Part shown: positions 7,069 through 15,016 of the stretch, piece after piece
How the letters are laid out: every line of letters starts with the position of its first letter
How positions within the stretch are numbered: the first letter of the stretch is position 1
Assembly: GCA_003233055.1 (NCBI GenBank)
Contig: QIKP01000035.1
Span: forward strand, 1 to 39,150
Direction of reading: 5' to 3'
Origin: Planctomycetaceae bacterium
GTDB taxonomy: Bacteria; Planctomycetota; Planctomycetia; Pirellulales; Lacipirellulaceae
Length of the DNA stretch: 39,150 nt
The notes under the pieces: generated by a model
What the model saw: only the letters and a program-made list of their open reading frames with translations
What the model was told of the DNA's origin: nothing
Databases searched by the model: none
Program-made: the position numbers and the translations under genes

Positions 7069-8253
7069 CTATCGGCTCTTCGACCAATGCCGCACCACTC
7101 GCGTTTCACTGGCTCCGCCACGTGCGGCGAGCATGTCACTGAGATGTAAGTGACAGCAAAAACGGATGAAGTCGTCGCTCCGTTCCAAGTACGAACGCCA
7201 GCCACCAAACCGGGCGTCGTCGCGAAAATCGACGTAGGCCGCAAGAGCCGCAGTAAACTCAGGGTCGTGCCCTTGGAAAATCCGCGTATGTGTTATGACC
7301 GGACCTCGGTTCACAACGCCGGGCGGAGGGACCAGGGAGGGGCCGGGAGGTATGAATCCGCGCGAGTCGGGCCATCCTGCTGGCAAGGGGCCGGCGAAAT
7401 TTTTCTTCCTCGAGGGATCGATTGCGCCGGGCGTGTCGATTGCGCCAGGCCCTGACATCACGGGCGCGCCCGACATCAGATCATGAAACGCGGCGGGTGC
7501 CGCATCGGGAATCGGTGGTAGCGACTCGGGCGAAGACTCAAAAGGATCGTCGGGCGAGGCCACTTCAGCGGCGGGGGGCGCAGTGGATGGCACTGCGGAT
7601 GGCGAAGGGGACGACATTGGCGTGCCAGGCCGCTGAAGCGGCCTCGCCAGGGTTGAATCTTCCGGCAGGGGCAAGGGGGAAGCGACCTCGTTATTGCCGC
7701 AAGTGGGCGACTGCGTTTCCATCTGGGCTTGCGCTAGCGCCAGCTCCGCGTCGAACACCACGCGCTGCGGGATATACTCTTCGTCGGGTGTTCCCCAGGG
7801 CAATCCATACCCGGCAGGAATCTCGTGGAAGCCGGGATTCGCCGTGTACCACTCGACGCGCATCCCGCAACGAGGAGGATAGTACGGCGTAAAGTCAGTC
7901 ACCGCGCCAACCACCACGACATCGACGCCCAGCAGTTGTGCTAGCCGACGCGCATCGCCCGCATTCGAGAGATCGATCCGCTCGGCGATCATCGTCTCTT
8001 CCACAATGCCTAAAGGAACCACCTCGAATCCAGGAATCGATTGCAGTTCGCTGAAATACGCAAGGGCAAACTGCCGGCCGTCGACGGTTGGCTCGTCGCT
8101 CAGATTCAGAAAGGGCGCTACCGCTACCCGGCTGAGTTGCGGGAACGGGTTATGCACCACTGGCATGGTCGACACGCTGGGCAGCAGAAAGCTGCACCCG
8201 CTGGATGAACCTACCAAGAGGCAAAGGGATAAGATTCGCGAGATCGGCTGCAT
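7069..8253 (-). CDS. putative lipoprotein with a CsgG/TolB-N-like domain and Pro/Ser-rich linker
   Basis: A 394-residue predicted lipoprotein: the signal peptide ends in LVGSSSGC with lipidated Cys20. The next about 130 residues (RVAVAPFLNLSDEPTVDGRQ, later LLGVDVVVVGAVTDFTPYYP) resemble the fold of CsgG, TolB-N and GNA1162-type lipoproteins: a beta strand with APF, a helix, and a second strand ending in GAVT. A region rich in Pro, Ser and Ala (about 195-325) follows, then a C-terminal segment (about 340-394) with FRDDARFGGWRSYLERSDDF that looks folded. Function is not known; a periplasm-facing, membrane-bound role is likely. The ATG at 8253 gives a compact signal peptide; a GTG four codons earlier is an alternative. 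The Pro/Ser region has unusually repetitive base use. Confidence 0.75.
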   Translation of the reverse strand: MQPISRILSLCLLVGSSSGCSFLLPSVSTMPVVHNPFPQLSRVAVAPFLNLSDEPTVDGRQFALAYFSELQSIPGFEVVPLGIVEETMIAERIDLSNAGDARRLAQLLGVDVVVVGAVTDFTPYYPPRCGMRVEWYTANPGFHEIPAGYGLPWGTPDEEYIPQRVVFDAELALAQAQMETQSPTCGNNEVASPLPLPEDSTLARPLQRPGTPMSSPSPSAVPSTAPPAAEVASPDDPFESSPESLPPIPDAAPAAFHDLMSGAPVMSGPGAIDTPGAIDPSRKKNFAGPLPAGWPDSRGFIPPGPSLVPPPGVVNRGPVITHTRIFQGHDPEFTAALAAYVDFRDDARFGGWRSYLERSDDFIRFCCHLHLSDMLAARGGASETRVVRHWSKSR

Positions 8254-8286
8254 CGGCTTAGCCACTCAAACGCCGGCAAGCCCCCC

Positions 8287-8294
8287 TGCTAGCA
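8287..8294. promoter_or_regulatory. palindromic octamer TGCTAGCA, copy 2
   Basis: Exact copy of the octamer, 34 bases upstream of the lipoprotein ATG in the 134-base gap before bshB1. The position suits an operator, but there is no direct evidence. Confidence 0.3.
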
Positions 8295-8387
8295 ATGACG
8301 GCGCATGGTGAGACCACGGCCCGCAGGTGTTATCGGCAGAGTCTACCCAGATGCTTTAATCGGAACGGAATTTATTCCGCTGCTACG

Positions 8388-9077
8388 TCAGACGAGCCCC
8401 GCCAACGTTGCCAAGCCGATCGGTTCTCGACAATGGAACGGCTCGCCATACGCCACGCCGATCGATCGGCCCCAGTAGCTCGCTTCGTCCCGGAGTTGGT
8501 CGAGGAAGGTCGGCGCATCGGTCGGTCGACCAGCAATGAACTGGCTTTCATACGCACGGATCGACGCAAGCTTGGTTTCCCATTCTGCAGAGATATCGAG
8601 GACGAAGGCTGGCTGGGCGGTCATCTTGAGGTGGACGCAGTAGTAGTTGTAAATCCGCTCGGGGTGGTGCGGTTCGCCCGGCATGTCGGTCTTCGAGAGC
8701 TTGGCCCAAAATCGGGCATCGTCGACAAGCTTCGTCGCGGCCGTATGGTCAGGGTGGGCATCTTCCCAGTAGGGGGCGAAGAGCCAGCGCGGTCGTGTCT
8801 GGCGGATCACGCTGGCTAGCTTCGCGCGATTTTCGAGCGTTGGCTCCAGGCTCCGATTCGGTAGCCCCAAGTTCTCCCGCCACTGGAGCCCGAGAATCTT
8901 GGTTGCCGCTGCGGTCTCGCGGGCGCGAATCTCCAGCGACCCCTGCGGCGTCGGCTCGCCGCTTGTCAGGTCGAGCACGCCGACGGCGAGTCCCTCGGCC
9001 ATCATTTTCACGATCGCCCCTCCCATGCCAAGTTCGGCATCGTCCGGATGTGGGGCAATAATCAGTGCGTCGAGCAT
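8388..9077 (-). CDS. bshB1: LmbE/PIG-L family deacetylase, BshB1-like
   Basis: A 229-residue zinc-dependent N-acetyl-hexosamine deacetylase. The family motif HPDD (10-13, in IIAPHPDDAELGMGGAI) supplies metal ligands and the catalytic Asp, and the third metal ligand is in EDAHPDHTAA. The blocks DLTSGEPTPQGSLEIRARET, LGLPNR and FVLDISAEWETKLASIRAYE match the bacillithiol-biosynthesis deacetylase BshB1 more closely than general LmbE proteins. BshB1 removes acetate from GlcNAc-malate to give GlcN-malate. The other bsh genes (bshA, bshC) are not in the window. The ATG at 9077 starts at the usual first beta strand. A longer in-frame extension upstream to 9179 lacks family similarity. Confidence 0.85.
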   Translation of the reverse strand: MLDALIIAPHPDDAELGMGGAIVKMMAEGLAVGVLDLTSGEPTPQGSLEIRARETAAATKILGLQWRENLGLPNRSLEPTLENRAKLASVIRQTRPRWLFAPYWEDAHPDHTAATKLVDDARFWAKLSKTDMPGEPHHPERIYNYYCVHLKMTAQPAFVLDISAEWETKLASIRAYESQFIAGRPTDAPTFLDQLRDEASYWGRSIGVAYGEPFHCREPIGLATLAGLV

Positions 9078-9235
9078 GGCGAAAGGTCCAGAGTCTAGCG
9101 ACCAGAGCAAAAGGAAGCGGGAAGCATTGCCTGTATCTTCGCGGTCGGCACGGGGAAAATCAACTGCTCTGGACGCCATCGCCCCGGTTTGCCAGACTCC
9201 GGTCGCTCCTACTTTCCGCTTCCTCCGGTTCCTTC

Positions 9236-9403
9236 ATGTTCGCACGCCTTCTCCTCGCCGCCTGCCTGCTGAGTGCGGGGGGATGCGCGAAGTGGAAGAC
9301 TTCGACCTTCGACCTCAATCGCCTCCGCGATCCCCGGGCGATCGACATCGACGGCCGGCTCTCCTCCCCATCGCCGGTCCGCTCTTCCCGCGATCGCGGG
9401 TAA
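9236..9403 (+). CDS. tiny predicted lipoprotein
   Basis: A 55-codon frame in the 470-base gap between bshB1 and the carboxypeptidase. It begins MFARLLLAACLLSAGGC, a textbook lipoprotein signal peptide with lipobox SAGGC and lipidated Cys17. A short mature part follows, KWKTSTFDLNRLRDPRAIDI, ending in a Ser/Pro/Arg-rich tail. There is no good Shine-Dalgarno site, which is common here. The mature segment is too short for a known domain. The signal peptide is the only strong evidence; chance is possible. The rest of the gap (9078-9235 and 9404-9546) shows no further gene. Confidence 0.5.
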   Translation: MFARLLLAACLLSAGGCAKWKTSTFDLNRLRDPRAIDIDGRLSSPSPVRSSRDRG

Positions 9404-9546
9404 TCTTGCAACCAGTTCCCGGGTCGCAGGCTTCGTTCTCCCTCCTGGCTCGCTGGCATTCGTTCTTGCCAAGCGGTCTCCCTCCGCTTACAACGGCACT
9501 CTCGAAATTGCATTCTTGCCTGTTGAACAAAAAGCGACCGCCTTCT

Positions 9547-11061
9547 ATGCCTGACTACCAAGCGACCTACGACAAGCTTTGCGCCCACGCCCAGCAGACG
9601 GCCCAGCTCTCGACGACCGGCGACATCCTCGGCTGGGACGAGAACACCAAGATGCCGCCCGCTGCTGGGCCGTACCGCGCGGAGCAATTGGCTCTATTGG
9701 CAGGGCTTGTGCATGAGCGCGCGACCGCGCCGCAAGTCGGCGACTGGCTTGCGGAACTCGCCGATAGCCCGCTCGCCGCCAACCAACAGAGCGACGCAGG
9801 TACGGTAATTCGTGAACTGCAGCGATCGTACGACAGGAAGACCAAGCTGCCAGGCAGGCTGGTCGAAGAACTGACGCTCGCCTCCAGCCTGGGGCAACAG
9901 ATCTGGGGCAAAGCACGCGAAGAAAACGACTATGCCCGTTTCTCGCCAGCCTTGGAACGGATGTTGAAGCTCAAGCGAGAGGAGGCCGATGCGGTTGGCT
10001 ACGCCGAATGCCGGTACGATGCGCTGCTCGACGAATACGAGCCCCACGAAACATCGGCCAACGTCGGTCGCGTCTTACAATCGCTGGGCGAGGCGCTAGT
10101 GCCGATCGTCGAGAAGATCCAAGGAAGTTCGCGAAAGGCACCGAGTCAGATTCTGGAACGGGAGTACCCGACCGCCGCCCAAGAAATTTTTGGAACGGCA
10201 ACCGCCAAGGCGATTGGCTTCGACTTTGATGCGGGCCGAATCGACGTGACGACCCATCCCTTCTGCACCACGCTCGGCCCGCGCGATGTTCGGCTGACGA
10301 CGCGATACAACGAACGGTTTTTCAATAGCGGGCTCTTTAGCATCCTCCACGAAGCGGGACATGGGCTCTACGAGCAGGGCGTTCCCTCCGAGCACTTCGG
10401 CCTGCCAACGGGTGAGACGGTGTCGCTTGGCATCCACGAGTCGCAATCGCGAATGTGGGAAAATCTCGTGGGACGAAGCGAAGCGTTTTGGGAGCACTTC
10501 TACGGGCCCGCGCAGAAGGCATTTCCCCAGGCGTTAGCAGGTGTGCCGCTCGAGGACTTCCACTTCGCCATCAACGAATCGAAGCCCTCGCTCATTCGTG
10601 TCGAGGCGGACGAGGCAACTTACAACTTGCATATCCTCATTCGCTTCGAGCTGGAGCTACTACTCATCAACGACGACCTATCGGTCGACGATTTACCTGC
10701 CGAGTGGAACGCTCGGTACGAAAAGTACCTCGGCATCACTCCCCCCAACGATGCCGACGGGGTGATGCAAGATGTTCACTGGAGTTGTGGGTTGATTGGT
10801 TACTTCCCGACCTACGCACTGGGTAACCTCTATGCGTCGCAGTTCTTCGAGCAGGCGCAGGCCGATTTGGGCGACTGGAAGGCGCAATTTCGCCAAGGCG
10901 ACTTCGCTCCGCTCCTGGGTTGGCTGCGAAAAAATATCCATTCCCACGGTCAGCGATACCGGGCGGCCGAGCTGGTCGAGCGGGTAACCGGTGCTCCGCT
11001 AGCATCCAAGGCTCTTCTTCGGCACCTTTCGGGTAAGTTCGGCAGTTTGTATGGGTTCTGA
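9547..11061 (+). CDS. M32-family zinc metallocarboxypeptidase (Taq type)
   Basis: A 504-residue cytoplasmic metallocarboxypeptidase that removes C-terminal amino acids from peptides. The M32 signature HEAGH is at 268-272 (SILHEAGHGLYEQG), giving two zinc ligands and the catalytic Glu269. The third ligand is Glu298 in GIHESQSRMWENLVGRS. TTRYNERFF and the C-terminal GLIGYFPTYALGNLYASQFF are further family blocks. The length of about 500 residues is normal. The ATG at 9547 starts MPDYQATYDKL, the expected N-terminus; the frame is open upstream for another 216 codons but that stretch overlaps bshB1 on the other strand and has no family similarity. There is no signal peptide. It stands alone on its strand, 137 bases before the next gene. 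Confidence 0.95.
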   Translation: MPDYQATYDKLCAHAQQTAQLSTTGDILGWDENTKMPPAAGPYRAEQLALLAGLVHERATAPQVGDWLAELADSPLAANQQSDAGTVIRELQRSYDRKTKLPGRLVEELTLASSLGQQIWGKAREENDYARFSPALERMLKLKREEADAVGYAECRYDALLDEYEPHETSANVGRVLQSLGEALVPIVEKIQGSSRKAPSQILEREYPTAAQEIFGTATAKAIGFDFDAGRIDVTTHPFCTTLGPRDVRLTTRYNERFFNSGLFSILHEAGHGLYEQGVPSEHFGLPTGETVSLGIHESQSRMWENLVGRSEAFWEHFYGPAQKAFPQALAGVPLEDFHFAINESKPSLIRVEADEATYNLHILIRFELELLLINDDLSVDDLPAEWNARYEKYLGITPPNDADGVMQDVHWSCGLIGYFPTYALGNLYASQFFEQAQADLGDWKAQFRQGDFAPLLGWLRKNIHSHGQRYRAAELVERVTGAPLASKALLRHLSGKFGSLYGF

Positions 11062-11198
11062 CGGATCGCCGCTCGCTGATGGATCGTTTCCCCGACGTCC
11101 GTTTGGGTGGTACACTCCTGCGTGGGGGTGTTGTGCGCCGCGCGCTCGTTTGGTTCGCCTCCCCACCGCTATTCCGCACCTAGGAGTTTCGAGAAGCC

Positions 11199-13235
11199 AT
11201 GGCTCAGTTGGCAAGTTGCCCCCATTGCGAGAGCGAGTTCGTTCTCCCCGAACCGACGCTTCCCCCGATCGGCACCACCGCTCCGTGGGGCCAGTGCCCT
11301 TCTTGCAACCGATCGTTCGCATTGGCCGATGTGGCGATCCGTCCGCTGCCAGAAGTGGCGATCGTGCCTGCGCCGAGTGTGGACGACTTGGGTTCCATCG
11401 ATGGGGGCAGCCTCTCACGCAGCGTCGCCGATGCGCAGGACCACCCCCCAGAGACAGATCACCCGGAGGCAGAGCACCCAGAGACCGACAACGCAGAAGA
11501 TAAACGAAAGGCAGACAAGGTTGGTGACGACAACGTTGGCGATATCGCAGAGCCGTCACCCGTTGAAGAAGCGGAAAAATCCGCTAGGAGCCCGTCGATT
11601 GGCGACGCGGCAATTCCCCTGGCCGGCGCTTTTGGAGGCTCCACGCTCGCTTCATTCCTACGCGATCGCAAGGAACCCCGCACCTCCAACGATCCCCAGG
11701 AAACGGATGCACCGATAGAAAATAACCCGTTGGATCCCAGCGCGGAAACTACCCAGGAGGAAGCCGCGGGGCCATCGCCATCGCTCGATCGCCTGGGAGC
11801 GACTTCTGGAAACGTTTTTGATTTTGGCAAGGAAACATCGGTCGATTCGGTCGATGTCCCTGCCGACAACGCCCTTTCGGACGCCGACTCGCTCGACAAT
11901 GGGAGCGACGGCGCAAAAACGATCGAACGGGAACCGTCAGGCTTCGATTCGTTCACGTCTTCCTTAGCCGACCTCGAGGAGCCATCCAAGGCGACCTCCG
12001 CGCCGGAGCCACCTAGTTTTGACTTTGAGGTCGAGGGGGGTACGGAGGGTGTCGCCGCCGGCTCGGTCTCCCCGACCTTCGACATCGACTCGCCGTTTAC
12101 GATGAACAACGCAACCGATGAAACCGTGGACAAGCTCTCTTTCAACTTCAGCGCAGAAGAGACCGGCGAGGAAAAAAATCTTCATCTCGCACCTCAGGTG
12201 AATATCGGATCCGAAGAAATAACCGGGCATGTCGCCATTCGCCGACGAAAATCGGGCGGGAAGTCGATGCTTCGGCAGTTGGCTGGCGTGGCAGGTGGCG
12301 GTGCCATGGGACTTGGAATGGGGTACTGGCTTTTACTCTGGATACTTCACTGGACCGGCCGGACCGATGATCCACTCAGCATCGCCAACTTCTACCCCAA
12401 TGCCATCAAGCCGGCGACGTTCCAATCGGGCGGCGATCCACGAGCGACGAGCGACGCCGACAGCGCTGCTCGACGTGTTGAGCCTCTCGCAGCCAAACGT
12501 TGGGAAGAGAGCCCTTTGGAAGAGAGTCCTCGGTCGGGCAACGCCCTTTCCCCTCGCGATTCCGCCGGCAGCGTTGGCCTTGCCACCTTCGAGCAATCGA
12601 TGGAGCCAGCAGCGCCGACCGAAACGGAAAGGGATCGCTTGGGACTGACGCCGGTACAGGTATCGGGCCTGACAACTTACAGGGCGGCGCAGGTCAGGGA
12701 ACTGACTCAAGTCGGCCCCCTAGCAGCGAAGGGGCTCTTAGGTGGAAGCTTCAGCGACCCGGCCACCCGCCCTGCGAAGGGACGCGGCTACGCCAAGTTG
12801 GCCGATTTGGCGCATGCCATCGCGCTAGCGGAAGAAAAAACGGGGGCGATGTGGAAGCAAGAAGCGATGGAGGTCTTTCCGCCACTCTTCAAGCTGGAGC
12901 GGCATCGTGAGGAAATTGCGACGATCGCCGGCTACTGGTGGGAGTCGAACAAGCGGCCCCATGGCGGCATCTTCTTTAGCGGCGTGATCGACAACGGCGT
13001 GCAGCAGGGCAGCGTCATGGAATACAACGTCCTGCTGCCAACCGGCCAAGAACTCAAGGTGCTCACGCGAGGGGCCCTTCCGGAAGAAGCCCGTTCGGCG
13101 GAGGCCGTCGGCTTAGTCGGCGTTGGCCTGGAAAACCCGGTCACCCACCTCGAAGGCTACACGGGTAGCCCTACCATGGCGGTCTGGGCCAACGATTTCT
13201 TCCCCATCGACCGGCGTGCCGAAAACCCTCAGTGA
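11199..13235 (+). CDS. zinc-ribbon, acidic-linker, single-TM protein of planctomycete type
   Basis: A 678-residue protein in four parts. The N-terminal zinc ribbon has CPHC at 7-10 and CPSC at 33-36. About 300 residues of low-complexity sequence rich in Asp, Glu, Ser and Pro follow. A hydrophobic helix lies near 361-385 (GGGAMGLGMGYWLLLWILHW). The C-terminal part, probably outside the cytoplasm, includes a second spacer and a globular-looking domain from about 505 (AKLADLAHAIALAEEKTGAM, FKLERHREEIATIAGYWW). The ribbon before the membrane resembles the zinc-finger start of other planctomycete membrane proteins. No function can be assigned. The ATG at 11199 is directly followed by the ribbon, and AGGAG lies 13 bases upstream. 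The imperfect hairpin after the stop may end the transcript. Confidence 0.8.
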   Translation: MAQLASCPHCESEFVLPEPTLPPIGTTAPWGQCPSCNRSFALADVAIRPLPEVAIVPAPSVDDLGSIDGGSLSRSVADAQDHPPETDHPEAEHPETDNAEDKRKADKVGDDNVGDIAEPSPVEEAEKSARSPSIGDAAIPLAGAFGGSTLASFLRDRKEPRTSNDPQETDAPIENNPLDPSAETTQEEAAGPSPSLDRLGATSGNVFDFGKETSVDSVDVPADNALSDADSLDNGSDGAKTIEREPSGFDSFTSSLADLEEPSKATSAPEPPSFDFEVEGGTEGVAAGSVSPTFDIDSPFTMNNATDETVDKLSFNFSAEETGEEKNLHLAPQVNIGSEEITGHVAIRRRKSGGKSMLRQLAGVAGGGAMGLGMGYWLLLWILHWTGRTDDPLSIANFYPNAIKPATFQSGGDPRATSDADSAARRVEPLAAKRWEESPLEESPRSGNALSPRDSAGSVGLATFEQSMEPAAPTETERDRLGLTPVQVSGLTTYRAAQVRELTQVGPLAAKGLLGGSFSDPATRPAKGRGYAKLADLAHAIALAEEKTGAMWKQEAMEVFPPLFKLERHREEIATIAGYWWESNKRPHGGIFFSGVIDNGVQQGSVMEYNVLLPTGQELKVLTRGALPEEARSAEAVGLVGVGLENPVTHLEGYTGSPTMAVWANDFFPIDRRAENPQ

Positions 13236-13242
13236 GCCGCAA

Positions 13243-13308
13243 GTGAGCCGTGGCGTCCCCGCCCACGGCGTTCGCCCACGGTCCCGGCTCGGGGACAAGC
13301 GGGCTCAC
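13243..13308 (+). repeat. GC-rich imperfect inverted repeat after the zinc-ribbon gene
   Basis: GTGAGCC at 13243-13249 pairs with GGCTCAC at 13302-13308, and the interior contains CGTGG/CCACG pairings. A short direct copy (AGTGAGCCGC) overlaps the stop codon. There is no T-tract, so it is either a REP-like element or a factor-dependent end signal. Confidence 0.45.
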
Positions 13309-13436
13309 GGGCCCGCGATCGCGACTGTTTTTGGTGATCGCTTTCCCCTGCTGTTTTTATTAGTTAGAATGACGGGGAGTATCGGGGCCCCTGTCGGGCA
13401 AGAAATTTCGCTCCCTCTCATCGCATTGCTCGCTTG

Positions 13437-14588
13437 ATGATCATCGCCATCCCTGCCGAAACTTCTTCCAACGAGCATCGCGTCGCGATCGTGCCAGCAG
13501 GCGTGGCAGCGCTGGCGAAGCAGAGCCTGCATGTGAAAATCGAATCGGGTGCTGGCGTGAAGGCTGGTTTTTCCGACGAAGCCTACAAGGCAGCGGGGGC
13601 CGAGATCATCGCCGACCGTGCGGACCTCTTAGGGATGGCCCAAGTCGTGCTGCAAGTTCGCACCCTCGGTGCCAATCGGGAAGCAGGCCAGGCAGACCTC
13701 CACCTGTTTGCCGAGTCGGCGGTCGTCATTGGCCTGGCCGACCCGCTTGGCAATCCGGCCGCCACCCAAGAATACGCCAGCCGCAAGTTGACGCTCTTTG
13801 CCATGGAGCTGCTGCCGCGAATCACACGAGCGCAGAGCATGGATCTCCTTTCCAGCATGGCAACGATCGCTGGGTACAAGTCGGTCTTGCTCGCGGCAAA
13901 CCACCTGCCCAAAATCTTCCCGCTCCTGATGACGGCGGCCGGCACGCTCGCGCCAGCCAAGGTGCTTGTCATCGGCGCCGGCGTGGCGGGGTTGCAAGCG
14001 ATTTCCGTGGCGAGACGGCTCGGCGCGGTTGTCCAGGCGTACGATGTCCGTCCCGCCGCGCGCGAACAGATCGAAAGCCTGGGGGCCAAATGCGTCGAAC
14101 TCGACCTGGCCACCGACGATGCCGAGGACAAGGGAGGCTATGCCAAGGCGCTTTCCCCCGAGCAAGAAAACCAGCAGCGAGAACAACTGGCCCGCGTGAT
14201 CGAAGATTGTGATGTCGTGATTACCACCGCCGCCATCCCTGGCCGCGATGCTCCGCTCCTGGTAACCGAAGAGGCGGTCCGGCGGATGAACGCCGGCTCG
14301 GTGATCGTGGATCTGGCCGCCGAGCGAGGGGGGAACTGCCAGCTCAGCGAACCGGACCAAGTCATCGAAGCCAACGGGGTCACGATCCTCGGCCCGACGA
14401 ATCTCCCCTCGGAGGTGCCCCTGCATGCGAGCCAAATGTTCTCGAAAAATCTGACGAACTTTGTCGGACTCATCACGGACGAAGGCCGACTAAAGCTCGA
14501 CCTGGAAGATCAAGTTATCCAAGAAACCATGGCGACGCATGATGGAGAGATCGTCCATGAACGACTGAAGTCGCTCCTCCGTTCGTAA
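13437..14588 (+). CDS. pntAA: NAD(P) transhydrogenase subunit alpha, part 1
   Basis: The soluble NAD(H)-binding domain I of proton-translocating transhydrogenase, which drives hydride transfer from NADH to NADP+ with the proton gradient. The 383 residues start IAIPAETSSNEHRVAIVPAG, the alanine-dehydrogenase/PNT N-terminal signature. They contain the Rossmann GAGVAGLQA motif at about 180 and the mobile-loop region, and end near the membrane-subunit start. The ATG at 13437 is preferred over the adjoining TTG at 13434. As in many alpha-proteobacteria and planctomycetes the alpha subunit is split, with the TM part encoded by pntAB 101 bases downstream. A TAGAAT hexamer at 13365-13370 could be the -10 of the operon promoter, but the -35 is poor. 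Confidence 0.96.
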   Translation: MIIAIPAETSSNEHRVAIVPAGVAALAKQSLHVKIESGAGVKAGFSDEAYKAAGAEIIADRADLLGMAQVVLQVRTLGANREAGQADLHLFAESAVVIGLADPLGNPAATQEYASRKLTLFAMELLPRITRAQSMDLLSSMATIAGYKSVLLAANHLPKIFPLLMTAAGTLAPAKVLVIGAGVAGLQAISVARRLGAVVQAYDVRPAAREQIESLGAKCVELDLATDDAEDKGGYAKALSPEQENQQREQLARVIEDCDVVITTAAIPGRDAPLLVTEEAVRRMNAGSVIVDLAAERGGNCQLSEPDQVIEANGVTILGPTNLPSEVPLHASQMFSKNLTNFVGLITDEGRLKLDLEDQVIQETMATHDGEIVHERLKSLLRS

Positions 14589-14595
14589 ACCGTCA

Positions 14596-14618
14596 CGGAC
14601 CGCATGGCGGTCCGGCTA
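14596..14618 (+). repeat. REP-like palindrome family A, copy 2
   Basis: CGGACCGC-ATG-GCGGTCCG is a perfect 8-bp stem with a three-base loop followed by GCTA. It lies just after the pntAA stop and inside the pnt operon, so the hairpin would sit in the intercistronic mRNA before pntAB. Confidence 0.8.
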
Positions 14619-14689
14619 CTGTTGTTCTGTATTCTTATTTTCCCACTATCACAGCCCTTACGGGCCCCGCTCGCCGGTTTCTGATTACC

Positions 14690-14959
14690 ATGTTAATGCT
14701 CACCCTTTTTGTTCTCGCGCTCTTCATTGGCTTCGAGATCATTACAAAAATCCCGCCGACGCTGCACACGCCCCTCATGAGCGGATCGAATGCGATCAGT
14801 GGCATCACCCTGGTCGGTGCGCTACTGGCCATGGGGACGGGGGCCGAAAGCTGGTGGGGCCCCGCGCTCGGTTTTGTTGCGATTGTCCTCGCAACAATCA
14901 ACGTCGTCGGTGGCTTCCTCGTCACCGATCGAATGCTGTCGATGTTCCAAAAAAAGTAG
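14690..14959 (+). CDS. pntAB: NAD(P) transhydrogenase subunit alpha, part 2
   Basis: An 89-residue membrane protein with three hydrophobic segments (about 1-18, 33-51 and 58-80). It corresponds to the C-terminal membrane domain of single-chain PntA, including the family block IPPTLHTPLMSGSNAISGI. With PntB it forms the proton channel (domain II). It lies between pntAA and pntB on the same strand, 57 bases before pntB. Its size matches stand-alone PntAB proteins. Confidence 0.95.
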   Translation: MLMLTLFVLALFIGFEIITKIPPTLHTPLMSGSNAISGITLVGALLAMGTGAESWWGPALGFVAIVLATINVVGGFLVTDRMLSMFQKK

Positions 14960-15016
14960 CCCCTTACGGGTTCCCTGGCTCACGTCCCTCCCCACTCGTC
15001 TCTCCACCCTTCTTCC

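Noticed and set aside
8899..9546. N-terminal extension of the M32 peptidase frame
   Set aside because: It runs antisense through bshB1 and shows no similarity to M32 proteins; the family N-terminus begins at 9547.
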